Of a stretch of DNA of 64,000 bases, positions 1 to 10,024 are shown piece after piece (the stretch's first letter is position 1; every line of letters starts with the position of its first letter). Made by a program: the position numbers and the translations under genes. The notes beneath the pieces are model-generated. The model did not search any database. It saw only the letters and a list, made by a program, of their open reading frames with translations, and was not told the DNA's origin. The DNA is from Acanthococcus lagerstroemiae (Eukaryota; Arthropoda; Insecta; Hemiptera; Eriococcidae). The stretch lies in assembly GCA_031841125.1 (NCBI GenBank), contig CM063106.1, positions 16,740,001-16,804,000 of the forward strand. The letters run 5' to 3'.

Positions 1-231
1 CTTGCAGTGGGGGAAAGTCGGGTCGGTGAAAACTGCAAGTTCGGGCGCATAAAACTAAATTTCATCTTGAGAGGCGGGGATAGGGGATTACATTGACTTG
101 GAACATCAAACGATGTATCATAATAGTTTTTTGTTATAGTAAAGTACATATGAATTTTTTCATCACATTCTGTAACAAGTTACATGAGTGAAAGTGCTGC
201 AATTTTTCAAATTTTTCCGGTGACGTGCGGT

Positions 232-597
232 TGTGAAAGTCCCAACTGACTCAACTCAAAATTCCCAAGTACATCATAGCAAAGAAAAAAAACACTTTTT
301 AACGTGTTGGATTTTCCCAACGGACTCAACTCAAAATTCCCGATTCCCGAATACTATGGCCAAACCAAGAAAAAAAAAAAAAAAAAAACTTTTGATTTAT
401 TGGATTTTCCCAACTTCTCAACTCAATTTCCAAGTATTAAAGGGGGGAGAGGGAAGGGAAAAAAACAAACCTTTGACTGGTAGGATTTTTTCAATTCCGC
501 CTGACTGAAACGGTAAATTTTCAAACTGCTAAGTAAAAAATTCCTACAGGGGGGGGGAGGCGGTGTAAGTTGCCCCCTCTCCCTGGGTACGTTCCTG
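232..597 (+). mobile_element. hAT-type MITE family 1, left end missing
   Basis: Same family as the complete copy at 7279-7570. It has internal motifs gtgaaagtcccaactgactc, repeated blocks of ..ctcaactcaaaattccc.. and ..ttgttggattttcccaac.., A-runs, then a G-run and the right terminal repeat ggtacgttcctg ending at 597. The left terminus is absent; similarity starts about 232. The right flank (agcctgta) matches the flank of the copy at 2093, so both sit in duplicated host sequence. Confidence 0.7.
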
Positions 598-1165
598 AGC
601 CTGTAGAGGTGAAGTAAAAGTCAGAATAAAAATAGAAACCATGCTACTACAAAAGAGCATTGATCAAATTATTCAAGTTGTCAAGTTGTCGTATCCCTGG
701 GTAGAGTCATTTCATATGCATTTATCTCTTTCTGTGACGAATAATATGTCCCTGAATAGATATGGCCAACAAAACAGTTTTCCATCATCTTCACAACGGG
801 TTAACCACAAAATATTTTTATATAGGGATAAGTGGAAATGTCTAGGTAAAAATCGAACCACCTTTCTTGTGCTCAATTTTCAAAAATGGTAATTCTGGTT
901 TCGGCTATAAATTCTAAATGTTCATTAAAAGTAAATCGCGAAAAAGGAAAAGGTTTTTCAAGCCGAGGGAAGCTTGACTCAAAGCGCTTTCAGAACACAA
1001 CCAACGCACATGTTTTGTAGCGTTGAACATGCTAGTGTGTTCTTGTGTTGGTAATTAACATGGAGGCGAAGGGTAAGTCGTGCAATGTTACATGCAGTAT
1101 GAAAAGAACGCGTTAAATCCGACGCACATCTCGCTGGCCTATACAAATATGCATATACAAGGATT
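598..1165 (-). repeat. left arm of an inverted duplication containing a decayed hAT zinc-finger segment
   Basis: Read on the minus strand this segment matches 1405-2092 on the plus strand over several blocks: aagtaaaagtcagaataaaa next to the MITE, the zinc-finger coding part, the aagcgctttcagaacacaac block, and ggcctatacaaatat at the inner end. The 650-892 part, on the minus strand, is a more damaged version of the TTF-type zinc-finger frame found at 1830-2048. Confidence 0.65.
650..892 (-). pseudogene. decayed second copy of the hAT TTF zinc-finger fragment
   Basis: On the minus strand the segment reads ..WLTRCEDDGKLFCWPYLF.., parallel to the frame at 1830-2048, but the second Cys of the CCPC core is replaced by Trp and the fourth by Tyr, and in-frame stops flank it. 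It cannot encode a functional finger. Confidence 0.5.
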
Positions 1166-1404
1166 TCCGACAGTGGCGTGCATTCCAGGCAAGCAAGGTA
1201 AGCGCCGCTTACCCTGAAAATTCCCGAGAAAATAAGTTTTCATGTACAATATCAACTTCGACTTGTAACAAATAAAAGATAATGAAACATTAGGCAAAAT
1301 AGAGACGCTATTGACACTTACAACGCTTACGTTTAAGTATATATAATAAATTCACAGGAGATATGTGAGGTAACAGTTGAAACCAAAGCGTGTACTGCAT
1401 GGCG

Positions 1405-2092
1405 TTTGGCAATCCTTGTACACGTATATTTGTATAGGCCAGCGAGGTGTGCGTCGAATCTATCGCTTCCTTTCCATACTGCACGTAGCATTGCACGTGT
1501 TAATTACCAACATAAAAACACACTAGCCTGTTCAACGCGACGAAACCTATGCGTTTGGTTGTGTTCTGGAAGCGCTTTGAGACTGGCTTGGCTCGGCTTA
1601 GCTACACACGAACATCGAAGTTGACAGTAAAACGTGATTAATATGTTCTTCTACTAGCCAAAGCATTATGTTGGAGTGCTCCGTTTTTGTTTTTTTTTTT
1701 TTAATATTTTCATTCTTACCACAAAATGCGTATATGAGATCTTACTGAAAACCCGTTTTTGCAATTTACTCTTAATGAACGATTAGAAATTATTAATGGT
1801 GGTAAGCCTAAACCAGAATATTACAATTTTTGAAAACTGGGCAAAAGAAAAGTAGTTGGATTTTTACTAGACATTGCCACATATCACAATACGAAAATAT
1901 TTTGTGGTTAACCCATTGTGAAGATGGTGGAAAACTGTTTTGTTGTCCATGTCTATTATTTGTCACAAAAATGGATAAATGCATAATATGGAATGGCCCT
2001 ACACAGGGATACAACCACTTGAATAATATGCCCTTTTGTAGTACCTAGCATGTTTCATACTTTTATTCTGATTTTTACTTAACCACTACGCT
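1405..2092 (+). repeat. right arm of the inverted duplication
   Basis: Inverted counterpart of 598-1165. It contains the better preserved zinc-finger frame (1830-2048) and ends at the flank of the MITE inserted at 2093. Both arms carry the same MITE at the same boundary, so the MITE insertion probably preceded the duplication. Confidence 0.65.
1830..2048 (+). pseudogene. hAT-family transposase fragment, TTF-type zinc finger
   Basis: A short open frame of 72 codons ending in TAG. It reads ..YENILWLTHCEDGGKLFCCPCLLFV.. followed by ..IIWNGPTQGYNHLNNM... The spacing C-x(7)-CCPC, the PCLLF core, the downstream W and the G-Y/F-x-x-L-x-x pattern fit the TTF zinc finger at the N-terminus of ZMYM-like hAT transposases. 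Nothing downstream continues toward a hAT catalytic domain: the frame stops and the MITE at 2093 follows. There is no credible Met start, so this is a remnant. A second, more decayed copy is inverted at 650-892. Family assignment is from motif recognition only. Confidence 0.55.
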
Positions 2093-2468
2093 CAGGAACG
2101 TACCAATGGAGGGGGCGGGCAACTTACGCATCTTACCTCCCTGTAGGAATTCTTCACTCAGCAGTCGAGAACATCGACCATTCAACAAGTCAAAAGGTTT
2201 TATTTTTGTTTTAATACTTTTGAGAATTGAGGTAAGAAGTTGGAAAAATCCAATAAGTCAAAGGTCAAAGTTTGGTGGGTTTTTTTTTTTTTTTTTGATA
2301 TTTTGATATTTTGGAAATAATTTTGAGTTGAGTCAGTTTGAAAAATCCAACAAGTTAAAAGGTTTTTTTTTTCTTGCTTTGATACTTGGGAAAATTTTGA
2401 GTTGAATCAGTTGGGACTTTCACGATTTTGCCCCCCCCCCCCAGGAAAAACTCTTCGGTACATCCTTG
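2093..2468 (-). mobile_element. hAT-type MITE family 1, complete, reverse orientation
   Basis: Terminal repeats CAGGAACGTACC (2093-2104) and GGTACATCCTTG (2457-2468) are flanked by actacgct (2085-2092) and tctacgct (2469-2476), an 8-bp target duplication with one mismatch. The interior carries the family's C-run, A/T-runs and repeated caacaagt/gagttgagtcagtt blocks in reverse orientation relative to the 7279 copy. Confidence 0.85.
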
Positions 2469-2515
2469 TCTACGCTTATCGCTTATCTCCTAGAAAAACT
2501 CAGCGCACGCCATTC

Positions 2516-2745
2516 GAATTTCTGTTCATAAATAGATTTAATATTTTTCACTAACTATTCATGATACTTATCACAGGAAAGATGATTGTGGGACTATTGA
2601 TGGAAAAATATGAACGACCCCGCCACTGTGCGGCCATTCGCACCTATTTGAGAAACCCTTTGTAGACCACCAATGTACATCTCAACGTCACTGGGATGAT
2701 TCACATCAGCAGGAAGCACTGTTATAAAATTTCCATTACCGCTCC
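2516..2745 (-). repeat. inverted duplicate segment A, shared with 4600-4838
   Basis: On the minus strand it reads as a short frame ..GNGNFITVL..DVNHPSDVE.. ending FHQ-stop. The same segment occurs on the plus strand at about 4600-4838. In both copies a GGGTAAC-rich element abuts the 5' side. The function of the translated segment is not recognised. Confidence 0.6.
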
Positions 2746-2890
2746 TACCAGTTACCCGGGTAACTATAGGGGAGCCAAGGGTAACGGACGGGTTTCTGGG
2801 TAATCTGAGAGTAACCGAGGGTAACAAATGGGTAACTTTTCCGCGCGGGTAATTAGAGGGTAATTGATTGTGTCTCCCGCCAATTAACCG
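2746..2890. mobile_element. GGGTAAC-rich element, copy 1 (ends degraded)
   Basis: Contains the palindrome gttacccgggtaac and repeated gggtaa(c/t) units (ggtaacggacgggtttctgg, gagggtaacaaatgggtaac). The CCCGATGCGCAA-type terminus seen in the 31312 copy is not present here. Confidence 0.6.
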
Positions 2891-3103
2891 GAACAGTATA
2901 CGCTTCTGTTTAGACTGTCTCCTCACTCCCGTGAATTTATTGTATACTTCAGCATAAGCGTCAGTACAGTCGCTGTTTTGCCCAATGTTTCATTATCTTT
3001 TATTTTTTCATGGTGAAGTTGATATTGTACATGAAAACTTATTTTCTCGGAAATTTTCAGGGTAAGCAACGCTTACCTTGCTTGCCTGGAATGTACGACA
3101 CTG

Positions 3104-3766
3104 AATTTTTCCAAGATTTAATTAAAAATTGTGCTTATTGACGTGATTGGAAAGCTTGCGAAGGATGAGATTGTAAATTTGTTGGATAAAATTTTGGTTT
3201 CGACTTCGATGTCGCAGAGCGTGTCGAAAGAATGACTTACAAGATTAAATAAAGTTTAGGTGGCAGTGGAACACCTTGAACAGTATAGGCGTTAGCATTT
3301 AAGATAATTAAATCATTTTATTTATCCCAAGAAGCTAATTTAATTCCATCTCAAGTGGTCTTCCAATCCGCTGTACTTTCCATAGTGAATTTGTGATGAC
3401 ACTCGCCCCTAACTTTCTCACTATTCAACGCAGAGAGGGAAGAAGACTTACAGCAAAATAAAAAATTTGTTAAAGTGTCATTTTTATTACGAAATTTAGT
3501 TAGTCAACTGTGCTCATCAAGAGTTTCCATTGGATCCACAAAAGTGGCAAAAAGTGCAGAAAAGCAGATGTTTTTTATTAACTGTTCAACTAAACGATGT
3601 ATGTGAAAATGCCTCCGAATTACTCAGTTAAGTTTTTCAATTTAATTGAGGAAATTTATTAAAAAAATAGACATGGGACTTGTAACATGATAGAACTTGA
3701 ATTGATGAAAAATTGAGATAAAATGGTCTACTTTTGGTTTAAAAATTGTTAAATATTCTCTGTTGC
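3104..3766. other. no gene or repeat recognised
   Basis: AT-rich DNA between the hAT-like element and the SINE. No open frame or structured repeat was seen. Confidence 0.5.
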
Positions 3767-3985
3767 AGGGGGTCTAGCTGGCCGAGTGGATAGCGCGTTG
3801 GTCTCGGAATCCGGAGGTCCCGGGTTCGAGCCCACGTAGCAACTCGCCAGATTTCGACCTAGGCCGGTTTTTCGATCAGAAGGGAAGAGGCCTAAGACAG
3901 CCGTAACAGCCTCCCCGATGTCTCTGAAGTAATGCTCGAAAAGGCGGATTCCAGGGCTCGGGTTGAGAACAAATTAGAAAAGAAG
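3767..3985 (+). mobile_element. tRNA-derived SINE, family S1
   Basis: The 5' head is tRNA-like: box A TGGCCGAGTGG at 3779-3789 and box B GGTTCGAGCCC at 3823-3833, 33 bp between them as in a pol III promoter. No CCA-type acceptor pairing supports a working tRNA. A non-tRNA body follows, ending in a segment (~3910-3965, ccccgatgtctctgaagtaa .. gctcgggtt) that recurs at 17728-17790, 32668-32722 and weakly 59488-59540. The tail is A-rich. No clear target duplication was seen. Confidence 0.75.
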
Positions 3986-4007
3986 GTAAATGGTTACAGT
4001 CTACAAT

Positions 4008-4345
4008 GGAGCTCTCTTATGGGTTGTGTATTGACTTGCTGCATTGAAGTAACATTGGGATCTACAACGTAACTTCCTGATTGGTTGCAAATCGTTACAG
4101 TGGCGTTCAGGTAATGGTTGCCATCCACAAAGAGCTCTCTCATTGGTTGCACATTAACATGGTGCGTTTAGATAATGTTAGCGATCTATAGTGGAACTTC
4201 CTGATTAGTTGTAAATCAGCACGGTGGTATTCAGGTAATGGTTGTAATTCACAACAGAGCTTTCTCATTGGTTGCGCAGGTACCAGTGGTTATCTCCAGT
4301 GAAGCTTTCTGATTAGTTGCAAATCGCCACATTAGCGGTACCTTC
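4008..4345. repeat. minisatellite, ~62-bp units of two alternating types
   Basis: Successive units start near 4010, 4070, 4132, 4195, 4257 and 4303. They alternate between gagct(c/t)tctcattggttg and aacttcctgatt(g/a)gttg, separated by ..aggtaatggttg../..gataatgttag.. spacers. The order A-B-A-B-A-B gives a higher-order period near 125 bp. Confidence 0.7.
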
Positions 4346-4348
4346 TAG

Positions 4349-4597
4349 TTCCCCAGTTACCGCGAAAAAGTTACCCTTTTGCAACTCTTGGGTTGTCTTC
4401 AGATTACCCAGAAACCCATCAGTTACCCTCGGGTCCCCTTTAGTTAAACCCGGTTAACTGGCGGAAGACGGCGCAATCAGTTACCCTCTAGTTAGCCGCG
4501 CGGAAAAGTTACCCATTTGTTATTACCCTCGGTTACTCTCAGATTACCCAGAAACCCGTCAGTTACCCGGGTAACTGATGGGATTTTGCACATCGGG
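4349..4597. mobile_element. GGGTAAC-rich element, copy 2
   Basis: Dense gttaccc/gggtaac repeats, with a right end TTGCACATCGGG followed by TA, matching the 31312 copy's terminus with one change. The left terminus is not clear. It directly abuts duplicate segment A at 4600. Confidence 0.65.
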
Positions 4598-4599
4598 TA

Positions 4600-4838
4600 T
4601 AACGGAAATGGAAATTTTATAACGGTGCTTTCTGTTGATGTGAATCATCCCAGTGACGTTGAGAAAAACATTAGTGGTCTACTAAGGGTTTCTCAAATAG
4701 GTGCGAATGGCAGCACAGTGGCGGGGTCGGTCATACTTTTCCATCAATAGCCCCACAACCATCTTTCCTGTGATAAGCAAAATCCATGAATAGTTAATGA
4801 AAAATATGAAATCTATTTATGAACAGAAATTCGAATGT
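4600..4838 (+). repeat. inverted duplicate segment A, second copy
   Basis: Plus-strand counterpart of 2516-2745. It reads GNGNFITVL..DVNHPSDVE..RVSQIGANG..TVAGS..FHQ-stop (TAG at ~4748), followed by a shared non-coding stretch to ~4838. Most differences between the two copies change the amino acid, so no protein-level constraint is visible since duplication. Confidence 0.6.
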
Positions 4839-6185
4839 TTTACGAGACCACTCAAAAATACAACCATGCTATCTGTTATACCTACCTCTTATACAATGTA
4901 CATAGTTTATTAATTTGAAAATCACGAGTTATTTGATCCCAGTTAACGATATCAATAATGATGCCCACAATATCATCTCGAGCACGCAATATGACCACCC
5001 AATAAATCAGTACATAATATCGTTAACCCCTGCACCTCATAAATACGCTACCGGTTGTAATTTATACGAATGTTATTTAATTACGAATGAGTAAAATCCA
5101 GTTAACGCATAGTATACATACATGAAAAACGATTAAACGTATAAATTCAAATTCAAATAAATCTAGAAACGACGCGTTGTTTAATTTTTTTTTTTAAATA
5201 TTGTAAAACGGCGCGAGTAGGAGCTGCGGGCAGCGTGTGTCTAGCTGAAACCTGCATTCGAAAAATATGTTGCACCCTGTAGGTTTTTGATCGTATCGTG
5301 CTCACCAGCCTTACCCGTGATTATTAGGGCCGCCTTGCTCGATGCCAGAATACGGGGGAAGCCCCGCGTGGCTGCGGCCACCTTCAAAATTTTAACCACG
5401 TACGAATTCGCGGTGTTAGTCGCGCCTCCGAAAAGGTGATTTCTATATTAATTAACAAACCGGCGAGCTGAATTTGTAATTTGATCGGCGTATCAGCGGA
5501 CAGAAATTCGAAACTGCGATGGTTGAATTATAGTTTCTACTTCGGCCGAAGCGACAGCGTATTTTTTTTATTGGTTAACCCGCATCAGACACGCACTGAG
5601 CGAACTCTGTACGACAAACCGCAAATCGAAATGTTGAGGTGAAAATCAATATGTCTGTCACGTGTTGAAAAATCATAATTCGACATTTTGTCGGCGGGTA
5701 TTAAGGTCGACACGATGCATCCTGACGAAGTGCAATCGCTGGTCCAGTGTTTGGATCGAACGAGCTCTCAACTGGGAATGGCATATCAATTCTGGTACAC
5801 GATAGCCTATTATAATTGTAACATTAATTAACTTATCTTTCAAGTTTAGCGTTATACTCGTATGGTAATGTAATTAACATTCAATTAGGCGAGTGTTATT
5901 TGTAATGGACGCTTCATTATAATCGGCTATACAAGAGCGCAGATTATATCGACGTACACCATTAGGTAATACATAAAACGGAGCTAATTTTATCGATGGA
6001 AGCTGGTCATTTCAGAAGGAGGTAAAACCTGAACGGCAAGAGCTTGAAAAGTCAACTGGTATTCAAAGCTCATCCGACTTTTGTTTTTCGCAGAACATTA
6101 CTACACACACGTTTGTAGGTGACAGTTGGCAAATTGTGCGCATTTAAGCATGTTGAATTCTCTGACATGTCACCTATGGCTGGAA
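4839..6185. other. non-repetitive stretch, no gene; possible regulatory island
   Basis: No open frame of note. Between ~5440 and 5950 there are several TAATTAA-type motifs (near 5448, 5825 and 5870) in otherwise unique-looking sequence. A regulatory role is speculative. Confidence 0.3.
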
Positions 6186-6443
6186 CCCGATGCGCTAAAT
6201 CTGGCCAGTTACCCAGGTAAGTAAAGGGGAACTGACAGTTTTCTGGGTTATCTGAGAGTAACTGAGGGTTACAAATGGGTAATATTTCCGCGGGGATCTA
6301 GAAGGTATAATTAAATCCCGCCAGTTACCCAGGTAACTGAAGGGGAACTAAGGGTAACTGACAGGTTTCTGGGTAATCTGAGGGTAACTGAGGGGTGCAA
6401 AATGGGAACTTTTCCACAGGTAACTAGGGTAACTGATTGCACA
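6186..6443. mobile_element. GGGTAAC-rich element, copy 3 (double-length)
   Basis: Left end CCCGATGCGC at 6186-6195; right end near gattgcac (to ~6443). The interior is two tandem copies of the ~120-bp unit beginning ccagttacccaggtaa(g/c)t. No TA flank remains on the left. Confidence 0.65.
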
Positions 6444-6614
6444 CTTACATCTACCTATTCTTCATATCTCTTTGTATATTTCTTTTGCTCAAGTAGGCGA
6501 GGCGCTATGACAAATTTACCGAGAAAAAGAAAATCAAAATACAAAACTTTTTGAAGATATGGGTAATTGTTCTCATATGCTATTCTTACACCAAATATTG
6601 AACAATATTAGAAT

Positions 6615-6865
6615 CATGGGCGTAGTCAACTAAGCCCCCCCCCCCGGACTTTGAGAAAAAATTACGTTCCAGTGCTCACAAGATTATTTTCGAATATTTA
6701 AAGCGAACTTAATAAAATTCGCAGAAAATAGATGTGCCTAGTGACCTAAACGCTAGACAACGAAAATGTGTGACTCGCGCCACACTGATAGCCAAGCAGC
6801 GACTGGCACCTGCACTAATTCTACCTTTTTACCCCCTCCTGGAAAAAGTTCTAGCTACGCCCATG
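6615..6865. mobile_element. hAT-type MITE family 2, complete
   Basis: Terminal repeats CATGGGCGTAG (6615-6625) and CTACGCCCATG (6855-6865), flanked by a perfect 8-bp target duplication ATTAGAAT (6607-6614 and 6866-6873). Interior with a C-run and no transposase. Confidence 0.88.
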
Positions 6866-7278
6866 ATTAGAATTAAGATTTTAGACAATTTTATTCATTT
6901 TTGCGGACTAAAATCCAAAATTCTTCGGCAATTATAGGATTCCGACATGTACAACACAAACATTTCAATTGATACCTCGATTTTTCATTAACCCTGTTTA
7001 CCCATAAGAGTCAAGGTTCGCGTAATTGGGGAACAATCGGGTAGTAGCGGACACAGCACCAATATATGATTCCATAGCTAATTTTTCAGTCACAAGGGAC
7101 GCGAATAGTCATATTCTCAAGATGTCATGGTTATTTTTTGTTTTGGTATAGGATGAACCCATTATCCCCATCTTTCAAAATTCACGATTGTAAAAATTAT
7201 GATTAGCAATTTCGAAAAATATGAAGCGGACACAATACAGCACTGGACATAGTCCAGTACTGCCATATATAATTGGAT

Positions 7279-7570
7279 CAGGGACGTACCAAAGAGTTTT
7301 TCCTGGGAGGGGGGGGGGGATTGTGAAAGTCCCAACTAACTTAATTCAGAATTCTCAAATATCAAAGCAAAAAAAAAAAAAAAACCTTTTGACCGGTTGG
7401 ATTTTTCCAACTGACTCAACTCAAAATTCCCGAGTATCAAAACAAACAAAAAAAAACCTTTTAACTTTTGTTGGATATTTCCAACTCGCCTGACTGAAAT
7501 GGTAACTTTTCCCAGCTGCTCAGTGAAAAATGCCTACGGGGATGCCCCCCCCCCGGTCGGTACGTCCCTG
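7279..7570 (+). mobile_element. hAT-type MITE family 1, reference copy
   Basis: Terminal repeats CAGGGACGTACC (7279-7290) and GGTACGTCCCTG (7559-7570), flanked by a perfect 8-bp duplication AATTGGAT (7271-7278, 7571-7578). The interior has a G-run, gtgaaagtcccaact, two tandem blocks built on (a)ccttttgac..ttggattttccaac, A-runs and a C-run. There is no coding capacity. Confidence 0.92.
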
Positions 7571-7909
7571 AATTGGATCACTTCTGGGAACTTTACAGCT
7601 GCACAGCTGCAGGTCTGAAATAAATTAACAAAAGTTAAGATTAGTGGTTTTCTAGAAACTACATATTTGTCAGGATCCACAAGTGTGAAATTTCAGCATA
7701 GAACACTGGTACCTAAAGTTACAAGTTCGTGTTCGAACCGGAACGCCATCTGGTGGTGTAACCCAAAACTATCCAGTGCTCGGTACTACCCCACTCTCCC
7801 CTACTCGATTGGCACGTGATTTAAGAAATGTTAATAAATTTTCGGTGCTCAAAATTAAGGGATAATATGTATTATTTTCCCTCTGTAAAAACCTCTATTT
7901 CGATCACTC

Positions 7910-7940
<31 letters not shown>

Positions 7941-8820
7941 GAGCTTTCGCAATACTGAAGATTACATCAAATCTTGTCGAATCAGGCTACTCTGATTAAA
8001 CAACATCGCCGGAAGTATCTTTCACGTTTCCATGTTTCTTTTTTCTCTGACACTCTTCCTAACCGTCAAAAACACACTGTGCGCCTTTAGGTACTTACAC
8101 ACTTGTCTGCGATTTGCCGGTTTTCCTCTAACACCAATACGTCATCATCACTTTCTGAACTTTTCATTAAAAATATTTTTTCAGGATCGTAATCAGTATA
8201 AGCGCAAACAGGGAATGCTAGGGGCTGAGCCCCCGAATCATCGCAACTCCTGGAAAATTATACAGGCGAAATAATTTTTAGCAATATTTTCATACTTGTT
8301 GGCCCACAAGCCCCCCCTCCCAACTTCAGGTTAGCTATGTATGCTTATGTCAGACTTTTGTAGTAAGAGAGGGCCCTCAACATTTTTCAGTAAGCTAGCT
8401 TCAGTAGAGGATCAAATTTTATTGAAAGAGAAAAGAAGTAACTTTTTTTTTTAATTCAATTTTTTTTCTCTCTCAATGGACAATGATTCCATTGCCCTGC
8501 ATTGTGGATAAAATCCGGATTTTTGTATCCAGTTATCGAAATTTCAGGTGATTCACTCAATCTGAGATTATCCTTCATGAATGAATTTTGTACTCTCGCA
8601 TCCCAAAATGTTGTCTGTTTGTTTAATCCAAGAGAGTGAGGAGCAGATAATGAAGGCTGAAGTAAAGTTTATTTTTTGCACGGCTATAGCCAGCCTCTTG
8701 TATTGAGAGATCAGACAGGATTTTTAAGGAGGGGGACATGCGGAACGGAGGAGTGGTTACTAATGGATTTTCTGTTTTCCTACGGACGCAACGAATCGGC
8801 AAAGGAGCAATGTCACCCTG
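7571..8820. other. no gene recognised; contains a 26-T homopolymer
   Basis: Poly(T) at 7915-7940. A C-rich stretch near 8305-8320 recalls MITE interiors, but no terminal repeats were paired. Short open frames are not convincing. Confidence 0.5.
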
Positions 8821-8991
8821 CAGGAACGTACCGATAGGGGGGCTACTTACCCAGCAGGTGGGAAAATTTACCATTTCAGTCATTCAGTCAGGCGGAGTTA
8901 GAAAAATCCAACAAGTCAAAGGTTGTTATTTTTTCCTTTGATACTTGCGAATTTTGAGTTGAGTCAGTTAGACTTTCGTCTCTGCCCCCCT
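8821..8991 (-). mobile_element. hAT-type MITE family 1, truncated
   Basis: Reverse-orientation copy starting CAGGAACGTACCG at 8821. It loses the final ~25 bp: similarity ends after the C-run at about 8991 without the opposite terminal repeat. Confidence 0.7.
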
Positions 8992-9631
8992 AGTTTCATT
9001 CTCAAGTCTAACTTTCTAGAGATAAAGAAGATAAGAGAGGAAAATAGACAGAGTCATGTCCTTGACTGGCGGGAATCGGGGAATTCCCGTAGCTTCAAGT
9101 TGGAGAGCCCAGAGAAGAGCGACCCCTGAATGATAAAGATCCTGGAAGAGGGTAGGCTCACCATCAGGACACCAACTACCGGCATTCCCACCGAAGCTGC
9201 AGGAGTAAGATAGCAAATACTAATAGGGGCGAGTAAGTTAAGATCGAAGGAACCAGGAGGAGCTTAGTGTCACTTCGGCACCTACGAGCGATCCTCCCAT
9301 CCCGAATTCCCGCAGGTGGCTCTGAGTCTTGTGCGAAGTATATAAAATAAAGGAAGGGATGTTCCCCCAACTGCCTTACATACCTCCGAGTAGGCTTAGC
9401 ACGGGGTAGGGAGGGGCTCACACTTTTAGATTGCATAAATGGATGCAAATAGCCTGTTTACTGCTACAACCTAGAACTGGAGGTTCGCTTCAAGTAGTGG
9501 CGGTCCCCTCCATGGTCAGACGGTTACCACAAGACTTCCGCCTCTAGTTCCTTGTCACTTTCTTGAATTGGTCGGAGCAAATGAGTCCGATATTAGGTTC
9601 TAAGTTCTGTCACCAGTGATCCTCCTCGGGA
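8992..9631. other. GC-richer block of unknown origin
   Basis: From ~9050 to 9630 base composition is visibly more GC-rich than the surroundings, with no run of A/T. Open frames on both strands are short and unrecognised. It may be a retroelement untranslated region or a transcribed non-coding segment; neither is demonstrated. Confidence 0.3.
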
Positions 9632-10024
9632 CTGGCCGCCAAAGGTGTCAACAAGAATGGAAAAATATAAATTCCTGACTTTTTACAAACTTTTTTTTTC
9701 TCTTCTTTAAGCCTTTACCGTATAGACAATATATTATATTTATGTTTATACTTCATTTCACGTCTCGCATTCACTCTGTTGTACGCGTGACACATTATTC
9801 AATGCATAGTTTATATTTGTAGAATACGACTCCAGGCAGTGCTGAAGTAATATTAAGTGACAAAAAAAATTTTCCATGAGTTCATTGTTTGTTTTTTTTC
9901 CCAAACTTCTTAAAAATATTGTTGAATTTCCTGACTATTTACAAACTTCCTGACCTACTTTTCAAATTCCTGACTTTTTCCATACTTTCCAAATTTTCCA
10001 AACCTGTAGACACCTTGCCGCCAG
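9632..10024. mobile_element. hAT-type MITE family 3
   Basis: Ends ctggccgccaaaggtgtc (left) and gacaccttgccgccag (right) are inverted repeats. The flanks cctcggga (9624-9631) and attcggga (10025-10032) agree at 6 of 8 positions. The interior repeats ..cctgactttttacaaac../..cctgactatttacaaac... Confidence 0.65.

Larger units (their letters stand above)
1171..3103. mobile_element. non-autonomous hAT-like element with long terminal inverted repeats
   Basis: The left end CAGTGGCGTGCATTCCAGGC (from 1171) and the right end (inverted, ending ..gtacgacactg at 3103) share about 115-125 bp of inverted similarity. This includes caggcaagcaaggtaagcg, gaaaataagttttcatgtac and caatatcaac; the outer parts lie near 1171-1290 and 2983-3103. 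CAGTG termini are typical of hAT elements. The interior holds the zinc-finger arm, a family 1 MITE and a GGGTAAC element. The flanks show no convincing 8-bp duplication, so the exact ends are tentative. Confidence 0.6.

Noticed and set aside
3772..3840. Possible functional tRNA gene (good box A and box B)
   Set aside because: No acceptor-stem pairing or proper 3' end was seen, and the same head recurs with a SINE body, so it is a SINE.
2516..4838. Conserved small protein encoded by the duplicated segment A
   Set aside because: Differences between copies are mainly amino-acid changing, so there is no sign of protein-level selection; kept as a repeat.
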